DNA from: GCA-2719315 sp964448645
GTDB lineage: Bacteria > Bacteroidota > Bacteroidia > Flavobacteriales > Flavobacteriaceae
Length of the DNA stretch: 13,030 nucleotides
Assembly (NCBI GenBank): GCA_964448645.1
Contig: CAYUZY010000053.1
Span: 1-13,030 of the forward strand
Reading direction: 5' to 3'
Positions 6,751 to 13,019 of this stretch are shown here, piece by piece. The first letter of the stretch is position 1; every line of letters starts with the position of its first letter. The position numbers were made by a program, and so were the translations under genes. The notes under the pieces are model-generated. The model saw only the letters and a list, made by a program, of their open reading frames with translations. It had not been told where the DNA came from and searched no databases.

Positions 6751-7758
6751 TTGAAGATACTTGTTACAGGGGGCTTAGGATATATAGGTTCTCATGTATC
6801 TGTTTTATTATTAGAAAAAGGTTATCAGGTTGTAATTGTTGATAATTTAGATAATAGTTCTATTTCTGTTTTAGATCATATTAAGAAAATCACAAATTTA
6901 TCTCCAGTTTTTGAAAAGTTAGATGTTAGAAATTATGATCAAATGGAATTTCTTTTTTCTAAACATAAAGATTTTTCTGGAGTTATTCATTTTGCAGCAT
7001 ATAAAGCTGTTGGAGAAAGTGTTGAGGATCCATTAAAATATTATGATAATAATGTATTAGGATTTATAAATCTTTTTAATTTAATTAAAGAACTAAAAAT
7101 TCCATTAATTTTTAGTTCTTCTGCAACAATTTATGGAGATGCAGATTTAGTTCCAATTAAAGAGAATGCTCCTATTAAAGAGGCTTTTTCTCCTTATGGA
7201 AAAACAAAGCAAATCTGTGAAGATATTATTAGAGATATAACAATATCTGATTCATCAATTAAATCAGTTATTCTTAGATATTTTAATCCTATAGGAGCAC
7301 ATTCCTCAAGCTTAATAGGAGAGCTTCCAAATGGAGAACCTCAAAATTTAATCCCTTTTATAACACAAACTTTAATTGGAAAAAGAAATGAATTAATGGT
7401 TTTTGGTAATGATTACCCAACAAAGGATGGCACATGTATCAGAGATTACATTCATGTTATGGATTTAGCAGAGGCTCATATAAAGAGTCTAGAATATATC
7501 TTAAATTCTAAAAATGAAAATAATTTTGAAGTTTTTAATATAGGGACTGGAAAAGGTCATTCTGTTCTGGAGATAATTAATGTTTTTGAAAAAGTAACTA
7601 AAAAAAAGATAAAATATTCTATTTCTTCTAGGCGAAAGGGAGATGTTGCAGTCTCTTATGCAGATTGTTCTAAAGCGAGAGAGATTTTGAAGTGGACATC
7701 AAAGTTTAGCCTTGAAGATTCAATATCTAGCTCTTGGAAATGGGAAAAAAATAATTAA
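6751..7758 (+). CDS. galE: UDP-glucose 4-epimerase
   Basis: A 335-aa cytoplasmic short-chain dehydrogenase/reductase-type epimerase that interconverts UDP-glucose and UDP-galactose using bound NAD+. The N terminus reads MKILVTGGLGYIGSH, with the dinucleotide-binding GGLGYIG at 7-13. Ser124 (SSSATIYG), Tyr149 and Lys153 (YGKTK) match the catalytic residues and even the numbering of the E. coli enzyme. DGTCIRDYIHVMDLAEAH (226-243) is the usual C-terminal signature. The start is TTG at 6751: an in-frame stop at 6742-6744 precludes any earlier start and no ATG occurs before the Rossmann motif. It sits 13 bp after the Gfo/Idh gene and 11 bp before the TIM-barrel gene, between two exported enzymes. 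UDP-GlcNAc epimerisation or a related nucleotide-sugar substrate cannot be excluded. Confidence 0.96.
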   Translation: MKILVTGGLGYIGSHVSVLLLEKGYQVVIVDNLDNSSISVLDHIKKITNLSPVFEKLDVRNYDQMEFLFSKHKDFSGVIHFAAYKAVGESVEDPLKYYDNNVLGFINLFNLIKELKIPLIFSSSATIYGDADLVPIKENAPIKEAFSPYGKTKQICEDIIRDITISDSSIKSVILRYFNPIGAHSSSLIGELPNGEPQNLIPFITQTLIGKRNELMVFGNDYPTKDGTCIRDYIHVMDLAEAHIKSLEYILNSKNENNFEVFNIGTGKGHSVLEIINVFEKVTKKKIKYSISSRRKGDVAVSYADCSKAREILKWTSKFSLEDSISSSWKWEKNN

Positions 7759-7769
7759 ATTTATTTATT

Positions 7770-8675
7770 ATGAAAAGTAAGGATAAAATTTCTAGAAGAA
7801 ATGCCTTAAAAACAGTTGCAACTGGATTTGCTGCATTAGCTGTCAATACTAAGATTTATTCAAATAACGAAAAAAATAAAAAAATGAATTTGTTAAAAGG
7901 AAATATTAATCATTCTGTTTGTGAGTGGTGTTATAATTTACCATTAGAGGATTTGGCTAAGGAAGCTAAAAGAATTGGATTAGTGGGTATTGATTTGATA
8001 GGTGCTGAAGGATGGGATGTTTTAAAAAAACATAATTTAATTTCAACTATGTGTTATGGAGATTTAGATGGAAAATCAACTAGAAGTTTAACTAATGGAT
8101 GGTGTGATAAAAAATATCATAAGGACTTAATTAGTAATTATAAAAGACATATTAAGTTAGTTTCTGATGCGGGTTGGAAAAATTTGATTTGTTTTAGTGG
8201 AAATAGAAGAGATATAAGTGATAAACAGGGACTTGAAAATTGTGTTGAAGGTTTGAGTAAAATTCTTCCTTTAGCAGAAAAGTTAGGAGTTATAATTCAC
8301 ATGGAACTTTTAAATTCTAAAATTGATCATAATGACTATATGTGTGATAATTCTAAATGGGGTGTTGACTTATGTAAGCGATTAAACTCAAAGAATTTCA
8401 AATTATTATATGATATTTATCACATGCAGGTAGATGAAGGAGATGTTATAAGAACAATTTCAAAAAATTATAAATATATTGGTCATTATCATACAGCAGG
8501 AGTTCCTGGTAGAAATGAAATTGACTCAAGTCAAGAGCTATACTATCCTGCAATAATGAAAGCTATACTAAAAACAGGCTTTAAAGGTTTTGTAGCACAA
8601 GAATTTATTCCTAAAAATAAAGACAAAAAAGGTATTTTATCTCTTGAGGAAGCTATTAAAATTTGTGATATTTAA
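7770..8675 (+). CDS. Tat-exported hydroxypyruvate isomerase-like TIM-barrel protein
   Basis: A 301-aa protein of the xylose-isomerase-like TIM-barrel superfamily. SRRNALKTVATGFAALAV (8-25) is a Tat signal. The metal-binding residues expected for the hydroxypyruvate isomerase branch are visible: Glu179 (IIHMELLNSK), Asp215 (LLYDIYHMQ), His241 (IGHYHTAGVPGRNE) and Glu278 (VAQEFIPK). DYMCDN (189-194) is also typical of that branch. Such enzymes isomerise or epimerise small keto-sugars through an enediolate. It is the last gene of the set with the Gfo/Idh gene and galE, starting 11 bp after galE, and its stop abuts the stop of the convergent peptidase gene. The export signal argues against a role in cytoplasmic glyoxylate metabolism; an extracytoplasmic sugar derivative is the likely substrate, which I cannot name. 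Confidence 0.88.
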   Translation: MKSKDKISRRNALKTVATGFAALAVNTKIYSNNEKNKKMNLLKGNINHSVCEWCYNLPLEDLAKEAKRIGLVGIDLIGAEGWDVLKKHNLISTMCYGDLDGKSTRSLTNGWCDKKYHKDLISNYKRHIKLVSDAGWKNLICFSGNRRDISDKQGLENCVEGLSKILPLAEKLGVIIHMELLNSKIDHNDYMCDNSKWGVDLCKRLNSKNFKLLYDIYHMQVDEGDVIRTISKNYKYIGHYHTAGVPGRNEIDSSQELYYPAIMKAILKTGFKGFVAQEFIPKNKDKKGILSLEEAIKICDI

Positions 8676-10166
8676 TTAATATTTAGCCGATTTTTTAGGA
8701 TATGATGTATTTAAAATAAACTCTCTTATATCCTCATTTGATTTTATTAAATCTTCAGTTCTAAGATACATCATGTGGCCACTTCTATAACCCTTAAAGT
8801 AAAAACGATCTTTCATTTTGCCACTAGGATCTATTTGCCACATAGTGTATTTTGCATTAAAATATGTAGTAGCTCCATCATAATATCCTGATTGAAATAA
8901 TACTTTTAAATAGGGATTTTGAGCCATAGCTTGTCTCAAATTATCTCTAGTATTATCATTATCATTATTCCATGGGTGAACTGGTCCAAACATATTGTAT
9001 TTTATATCAGTTTTAAAATTCAATTCCTTTCTTATATAATGGTTTATTGCAGGAGTAAATGAATGAAGCCATGAAGTTAGTTCTGCACTATAATCAGGTC
9101 TAACACCAACTTCCTTTTTGTCTATTCCAATATATCTACTATCTAATCTACCAACATTTTTACCTTCATTTCTAAGTAATTCTTTCCAAAAGAAGTTATT
9201 GGGTACATCAAGATTATTTTGAATAATTGATTTTTCAGATAATCCTGAAAAAAATGACATTTGTTTTGCAATATCTTTCTTTTCTTCGGAGGTTATAAAA
9301 CCTCCTTTTGCTATAGCAGGGATTAATTTGTTTATAGTAAAATCTTCTGAAAGAGGTAAAATTTTGGTCAAATTTTCATTTTGAAGTTCTTCTGGAAGTT
9401 TTTTATGGAACCAAGCTGTAGCAGTATAATAAGGAAGGTTTAAAGCTGAAGAAACTGGTCCACCAACTCTTATAACTTTATAATCAGCAGGGGAGACAAG
9501 AATAACCCCATTAAGATACATCCATTGTTTATTTTGAAGAGCTAAAGATAAACCCATAACTCTTGTACCTCCATAACTTTCTCCAATTAAATATTTTGGA
9601 GACTCCCATCTTTTTTTTCTAGATGTAAATGTGTTTAACCATTCTGATAAATAAGCTATGTCAGCATTAATTCCAAAAAAGGTTTCACGATCTTCTTTTT
9701 TTCCATCTTTATCAATTATCATTCTTGAATATCCAGTATTAACAGGATTTATAAAAACTATATCAGCTACATCTAAAATTGAATAGGGATTATTTTTAAA
9801 TCCATAAGGTTGAACAGGATACCCTTCATTATCAATTTTTAAAATTCTAGGACCTGTATAAGCCATATGCATCCATACAGATGCAGAACCTGGCCCTCCA
9901 TTAAAGGAAAAAATTATTGGACGACTAGCTCTATTTTTTATACCTTTTCTTTTATAATAGGTATAAAAAAGTGATGCTATTGGTTTTCCATCGTTGTTCC
10001 AAACAGGTTGAGTCCCAGTCTCAGCAATGTAATTAATAGTTTGTCCTTTTATTGTTGTTGAGTGATTAGTATATATAATAGTATCAGCAGGAATTTCTCT
10101 TTTTTGAGAAAATAAAATAGAAGGTATAATAAGAAAAAATAATATTTTAAAAGTAGAAGAGTTCAT
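8676..10166 (-). CDS. secreted serine carboxypeptidase, peptidase family S10
   Basis: A 496-aa secreted peptidase. A Sec signal occupies residues 1-20, with likely cleavage at LFS-Q. Family S10 blocks are complete: FSFNGGPGSASVWMHM (86-101) forms the oxyanion region, LIGESYGG (193-200) carries nucleophile Ser197, GYYDGATTYF (427-436) supplies Asp430 and YRSGHMMYL (460-468) supplies His464. S10 enzymes remove C-terminal residues from peptides and are active at acidic pH. The protein would act in the periplasm or outside the cell, where it could help peptide uptake. It is convergent with the TIM-barrel gene with no spacer, and is separated from the upstream OmpA gene by a terminator, so it should have its own promoter in the A/T-rich 10167-10208 stretch; no TAnnTTTG match is seen there. 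Confidence 0.94.
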   Translation of the reverse strand: MNSSTFKILFFLIIPSILFSQKREIPADTIIYTNHSTTIKGQTINYIAETGTQPVWNNDGKPIASLFYTYYKRKGIKNRASRPIIFSFNGGPGSASVWMHMAYTGPRILKIDNEGYPVQPYGFKNNPYSILDVADIVFINPVNTGYSRMIIDKDGKKEDRETFFGINADIAYLSEWLNTFTSRKKRWESPKYLIGESYGGTRVMGLSLALQNKQWMYLNGVILVSPADYKVIRVGGPVSSALNLPYYTATAWFHKKLPEELQNENLTKILPLSEDFTINKLIPAIAKGGFITSEEKKDIAKQMSFFSGLSEKSIIQNNLDVPNNFFWKELLRNEGKNVGRLDSRYIGIDKKEVGVRPDYSAELTSWLHSFTPAINHYIRKELNFKTDIKYNMFGPVHPWNNDNDNTRDNLRQAMAQNPYLKVLFQSGYYDGATTYFNAKYTMWQIDPSGKMKDRFYFKGYRSGHMMYLRTEDLIKSNEDIREFILNTSYPKKSAKY

Positions 10167-10208
10167 TTTTTATTTTAAAAATAATCAATTAAAAATAAAT
10201 ATAATTTC

Positions 10209-10241
10209 AAAAAAAAACCCTTGATTTATCAAGGGCTTTTT
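10209..10241 (-). terminator. rho-independent terminator of the ompA-like gene
   Basis: CCCTTGA (10218-10224) and TCAAGGG (10229-10235) form a 7-bp stem with a four-base loop. On the minus strand the stem is followed by nine T residues (10209-10217), a textbook intrinsic terminator starting about 29 nt after the ompA stop. The other strand also has CTTTTT after the stem, so it could act in both directions, though no plus-strand gene ends here. Confidence 0.88.
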
Positions 10242-10263
10242 AATTTAATAAATTATGAATTAA

Positions 10264-11598
10264 TTAGTTAACAGAAATTTCAGCTCTTCTATTAATTTCA
10301 GCTCTTCGATTCATAGCTCTACCTTTCCTTGTATTATTTGGTTGAATAGGTTTTGATTCTCCATATCCAACTGTGTCAATTCTAGATGAATCAACTCCTT
10401 TACCAACAAGATAAGCTTTAACTGCTGCAGCTCTTCGTTCAGAAAGTTTTTGATTATAAGCGGTACTTCCATCACTTGAAGCGTGACCAGCAATTGTAAT
10501 TGCTGCATTTGGATACATATCTAACATCTCTTTAAGCTTATCAAGAGAAGCCTTTCCACCATTATTAATATTTGAACTACTTGCAGTAAATAATATTCTT
10601 GATTGATCACTTTCTAAAAACTCAACTAGAGATTTAGGAACTTCAGGACAACCGTTATTTGCAGCATCTCCAGCAACATCCGGACATGAATCATCTTTAT
10701 CTGGAACACCATCACCATCTGCATCTGCCCAAGGACAACCATTATTTTCTTTATCTCCAGCAGTATCGGGACAATTATCTTCATTATCAGCAACACCGTC
10801 TCCGTCTGAGTCAGGACAACCATTCATTTCAGCAGATCCAGCATCATCAGGACAAGCATCTTCACTATTTGGAATACCATCACCATCATTATCAGGACAA
10901 CCTTTTAAAGATTCAGGACCAGCTTCTTCTGGACAAGCATCTTTATTATCAGGAATTCCATCACCATCAGTGTCAGGACATCCATTAAATTCTTTAAGAC
11001 CAGGAATATCTGGACATTCATCTTTTTTATCTGAAACACCATCTTTATCTCTATCACCTGTTCCGAAAGTATAATTTAATCCAATAACGTGTTGAAGGTG
11101 GTTGTAAGTTCCACTTTCATTATTTGATCTATATGATGCACTTGCATTAATATTTAAATTATCACCTATAGGAACATTTATTCCAATCCCCCCAAGAACA
11201 GTTCTTGAACTTTCAGTAGAAGGAAATTGCCCTTCATCATCATCATTGTCAGAAAAGTTAGTTAAACCATAACCACCAAAAAGATAAGGGTTCAATTTAC
11301 CAGCGCCAAGGTTATATTTTATAATACCATCCATTGAAAGATAATCTAGATCAACTCCATTGTTTGCAGATTTGCCAATGACATATTGACCTCCTATTGA
11401 GAATCCAGCACCTAAATACCTAGATAAACTAAGGGCAGGAGCACCAATTTTAACTCCAGAATCTGTGTTTTCACCTTGAAGACTTATTAGATCTATACCT
11501 ACAGCAATAGCCCATGGATTTTCAGCATTCTGAGCGTTTAAATCAAGTGCCATAAATAAAACTGTAATTGCAGAAAGAAAAAGATTTTTTGTTTTCAT
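10264..11598 (-). CDS. OmpA-family outer membrane protein with thrombospondin type-3 repeats
   Basis: A 444-aa outer membrane protein that likely tethers the outer membrane to peptidoglycan. A Sec signal occupies residues 1-22 (cleavage near LNA-Q). Residues about 25-178 are an eight-stranded-type beta-barrel ending in LNYTFG. Residues 182-318 hold five 27-residue TSP3 repeats (DxDGDGxxDxxDxCP), likely Ca2+-binding. Residues 335-444 are the OmpA C-terminal domain. ITIAGHASSDGS (367-378) through LSERRAAAV (385-393) is the peptidoglycan-binding segment: Arg389 is kept, but the usual Asp of GHTD is Ser374, a GHASS variant I recall from flavobacteria. The C terminus has a tandem NRRAEI. A terminator follows the gene and a -7 box lies 21 nt before its start codon, so it is probably a single-gene, strongly expressed unit. 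Confidence 0.95.
   Translation of the reverse strand: MKTKNLFLSAITVLFMALDLNAQNAENPWAIAVGIDLISLQGENTDSGVKIGAPALSLSRYLGAGFSIGGQYVIGKSANNGVDLDYLSMDGIIKYNLGAGKLNPYLFGGYGLTNFSDNDDDEGQFPSTESSRTVLGGIGINVPIGDNLNINASASYRSNNESGTYNHLQHVIGLNYTFGTGDRDKDGVSDKKDECPDIPGLKEFNGCPDTDGDGIPDNKDACPEEAGPESLKGCPDNDGDGIPNSEDACPDDAGSAEMNGCPDSDGDGVADNEDNCPDTAGDKENNGCPWADADGDGVPDKDDSCPDVAGDAANNGCPEVPKSLVEFLESDQSRILFTASSSNINNGGKASLDKLKEMLDMYPNAAITIAGHASSDGSTAYNQKLSERRAAAVKAYLVGKGVDSSRIDTVGYGESKPIQPNNTRKGRAMNRRAEINRRAEISVN
10276..10311 (-). repeat. 18-bp tandem duplication at the 3' end of the ompA-like gene
   Basis: AATTTCAGCTCTTCTATT (10276-10293) is followed directly by AATTTCAGCTCTTCGATT (10294-10311); 17 of 18 bases agree. 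In the protein this doubles NRRAEI (430-435 and 436-441). Family members normally end with a single NRRVEI-type motif, so this looks like a recent in-frame duplication. Confidence 0.85.
10645..11055 (-). repeat. five thrombospondin type-3 repeats within the ompA-like gene
   Basis: Five 27-residue units begin at residues 182, 209, 236, 263 and 292, each with an Asp-rich Ca2+-binding stretch such as DTDGDGIPDNKDACP and ending in GCP or GCPW. Repeat units diverge at DNA level although the 81-bp period is plain. The fourth and fifth units are separated by two additional residues (WA). This rigid stalk links barrel and peptidoglycan-binding domain. Confidence 0.9.
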
Positions 11599-11619
11599 GT
11601 TATAATATATTTAACATAC

Positions 11620-11627
11620 CAAATATA
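11620..11627 (-). promoter_or_regulatory. candidate -7 promoter element of the ompA-like gene
   Basis: The minus strand reads TATATTTG, a perfect TAnnTTTG, 21 nt in front of the ompA-like start codon, giving a very short leader. A TTG lies 11 nt further upstream, closer than the usual 17-23 nt spacing, so the -33 part is uncertain. Confidence 0.5.
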
Positions 11628-11660
11628 TAAATTTTTAACAAAAAATTAATGATATTAATA

Positions 11661-11688
11661 GATTTAGATAGTAATATATTACTAAATC
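11661..11688. repeat. AT-rich palindrome between the TIM-barrel and ompA-like genes
   Basis: TAGTAATATATTACTA (11669-11684) is a perfect 16-bp palindrome. Outer arms GATTTAG (11661-11667) and CTAAATC (11682-11688) are also inverted, with a slightly shifted centre, so two foldings compete. It begins 4 bp after the TIM-barrel stop (minus strand). On that strand a T6 run comes 15 nt later, so it could be a weak terminator; a protein-binding site ahead of ompA is the alternative. Confidence 0.4.
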
Positions 11689-11691
11689 GAA

Positions 11692-12603
11692 CTAAAAAAT
11701 TGTTGATAATGATTTTTGAATTAGATTTTTTGTTTGTGATATCCCTTTTTTTCTGTCAATTTCATTCCCGAAAAATTCAACTCCAATGCATTCAAGTTGT
11801 GGACAATTTTTTAGGATTTTAAACATTTTCTTATAATTTGTATTGACTTCTTCTCCTAATAAATTAAATTTTTCTGACTTTGCACTTATAAATCTAATAA
11901 AGGGAGACATAATTTTAAATCCTTTGTATGGGTCAGGAAAAAATGTTTTTGGATTGTCCGTTAATTTCCAATTTGTAAAATCACCCAAAATTCCGAGGTT
12001 TTTTGAATTGATTTTTTTTATTAGAGTGACCAACCAGTCAGGATCGGATGAGTAACCATTATGATTTTCTATTAATAGATCCATATTTAATTTTCCTGCA
12101 TGATCTGTTAATTCAGAAACTCCTTCGATTGCATATTTTAATTTTTCTGCTCTAGTAACAGTTATTCTATCAGCACATACATTTCTCATAGACTTGCATT
12201 TAAGTAGATGAGCAATATCCATCCATCTTTTATATTTATTCAATGCTTTTTCTCTATTTTTTTTGTTTGTATCAGCAATATCACCAATGCCTCCAGTTAA
12301 TAATAAAACACTTTTTATATCAGCTTCTTCACATCTTCTTACCATCTTAAATATTGATTTATCATTAAGGTTATTTGGAAAATGAAACATTTCATGTTCA
12401 ATAAAATCGAATCCTAATTCTTTAGCTATCATTGGATAATCAAATACATTTATTCCACCAGGATCTATTTCTCCATATCCTTTTCTCATTATTGACCAAG
12501 GGGACAATGATATTTTTGGATTTGACTTTAATTTTATTTCACTAAAAGAAAGAGTTCCAATAGATCCAAGAATTGAACTTTTAATAAATGTTGATCTTTT
12601 CAT
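11692..12603 (-). CDS. exported sugar isomerase/epimerase-like TIM-barrel protein
   Basis: A 303-aa protein of the xylose-isomerase-like TIM-barrel superfamily. The N terminus KRSTFIKSSILGSIGTLSF (2-20) looks like a degenerate Tat signal, with Lys-Arg in place of Arg-Arg. The barrel shows ISLSPWSI (31-38), LGFDFIEHEMFHF (63-75), LLIENHNGYSSDPDWL (176-191) with Glu179, LGILGDFTNW (203-212) with Asp208, FISAKSEKFN (238-247) with Lys242 where a His or Gln ligand is often seen, and GVEFFG (274-279) with Glu276. Metal-dependent isomerisation or epimerisation of a sugar derivative is the family role; the substrate is unknown. It is a distant relative of the exported TIM barrel at 7770-8675. Its start codon lies 12 nt behind the tRNA-Arg on the same strand, so it is probably expressed by read-through of the tRNA transcript. 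Confidence 0.83.
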   Translation of the reverse strand: MKRSTFIKSSILGSIGTLSFSEIKLKSNPKISLSPWSIMRKGYGEIDPGGINVFDYPMIAKELGFDFIEHEMFHFPNNLNDKSIFKMVRRCEEADIKSVLLLTGGIGDIADTNKKNREKALNKYKRWMDIAHLLKCKSMRNVCADRITVTRAEKLKYAIEGVSELTDHAGKLNMDLLIENHNGYSSDPDWLVTLIKKINSKNLGILGDFTNWKLTDNPKTFFPDPYKGFKIMSPFIRFISAKSEKFNLLGEEVNTNYKKMFKILKNCPQLECIGVEFFGNEIDRKKGISQTKNLIQKSLSTIF

Positions 12604-12615
12604 ACTTAAAATTAG

Positions 12616-12689
12616 TGACCTCGGCAGGATTCAAACCTGCAACCTCTTGAGCCGTAATCAAGTGCACTATTCAGTTATGCTACGAGGCC
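12616..12689 (-). tRNA. tRNA-Arg (anticodon ACG)
   Basis: The minus strand folds as a 74-nt tRNA. Acceptor stem GGCCTCG/CGAGGTC (12683-12689 with 12617-12623, one G-U pair), discriminator A at 12616. Anticodon stem CTTGA/TCAAG around TTACGGC gives ACG at 12653-12655, read as ICG after deamination and covering CGU, CGC and CGA. The D loop is AACTGAATA and the T loop TTTGAAT, so position 19 is A and position 56 is T in place of the near-universal G19 and C56. CCA is not encoded. Confidence 0.95.
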
Positions 12690-12710
12690 AGTATTAATGT
12701 TTATAGTACT

Positions 12711-12773
12711 TTATAAAGAATTATAGAAAATGTTGATAAATGTTGTTTCTAAAATTGTTTCCAAATCCTTCAT
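12711..12773 (-). CDS. possible 20-aa leader peptide upstream of tRNA-Arg
   Basis: On the minus strand ATG at 12773 opens MKDLETILETTFINIFYNSL and stops at 12711-12713, 21 nt before the tRNA-Arg 5' end. A perfect TAnnTTTG box (12796-12803) lies 22 nt in front of the ATG, so the ORF would be the first thing translated from that transcript. Such short ORFs are common by chance in AT-rich DNA, and I recognise no family. It may be a leader peptide, a decayed gene or nothing. Confidence 0.2.
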   Translation of the reverse strand: MKDLETILETTFINIFYNSL

Positions 12774-12795
12774 TTTGTACCTATTTTTTCATCAG

Positions 12796-12803
12796 CAAAT
12801 ATA
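12796..12803 (-). promoter_or_regulatory. candidate -7 promoter element for the tRNA-Arg / TIM-barrel transcript
   Basis: The minus strand reads TATATTTG, the same perfect element as in front of tRNA-Pro, with the same following C. It is 106 nt upstream of the tRNA-Arg 5' end, giving a long leader that holds a 20-codon ORF. No perfect match lies closer to the tRNA, so this is the best candidate for the whole tRNA-Arg and TIM-barrel unit. No -33 TTG is visible. Confidence 0.42.
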
Positions 12804-12833
12804 GAAATACTATTCTTTTAGTACTTTAGTTAT

Positions 12834-13019
12834 ATGCTTAAATATTATTTTATTCAGCTTCTATCTATAGTAGTGATAATAGTATCTATTATTAACTTCT
12901 TATATACTTTTGGTTATCAGGGAGAACCAATGAGTCAAGTAGAGTTTCTATCTCGAACACTTGGGAGTATTATTTTTGGTTCAATTTCATTTTTACAACT
13001 AATGAAAAAGAAAAACTAA
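12834..13019 (+). CDS. small membrane protein of unknown function, 61 aa
   Basis: ATG at 12834 opens 61 codons ending in TAA at 13017-13019. Residues about 4-26 (QLLSIVVIIVSIINFLYTFG) form one strong hydrophobic helix and about 42-57 (TLGSIIFGSISFLQLM) a weaker second one. They are joined by a short polar loop (QGEPMSQVEFLSR), and the protein ends in a Lys-rich tail (MKKKN) that would lie in the cytoplasm. I do not recognise a family. It stands alone on the plus strand, divergent from the tRNA-Arg unit across about 144 bp. The hydrophobic pattern and clean reading frame favour a real gene, though it is short and no TAnnTTTG box precedes it. Confidence 0.55.
   Translation: MLKYYFIQLLSIVVIIVSIINFLYTFGYQGEPMSQVEFLSRTLGSIIFGSISFLQLMKKKN

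Noticed and set aside
10626..10988. Overlapping open frames inside the ompA-like repeat region, including a 109-codon plus-strand one rich in His and Gln
   Set aside because: These are other-frame readings of the Asp-rich TSP3 repeats; the composition is an artefact of the repeat and no start signal supports them.
12704..12828. TAGTACTTTA repeated at 12704-12713 and 12819-12828
   Set aside because: A 10-bp direct repeat 115 bp apart near a tRNA could suggest an attachment site, but there is no integrase or element between the copies and length is within chance for AT-rich DNA.
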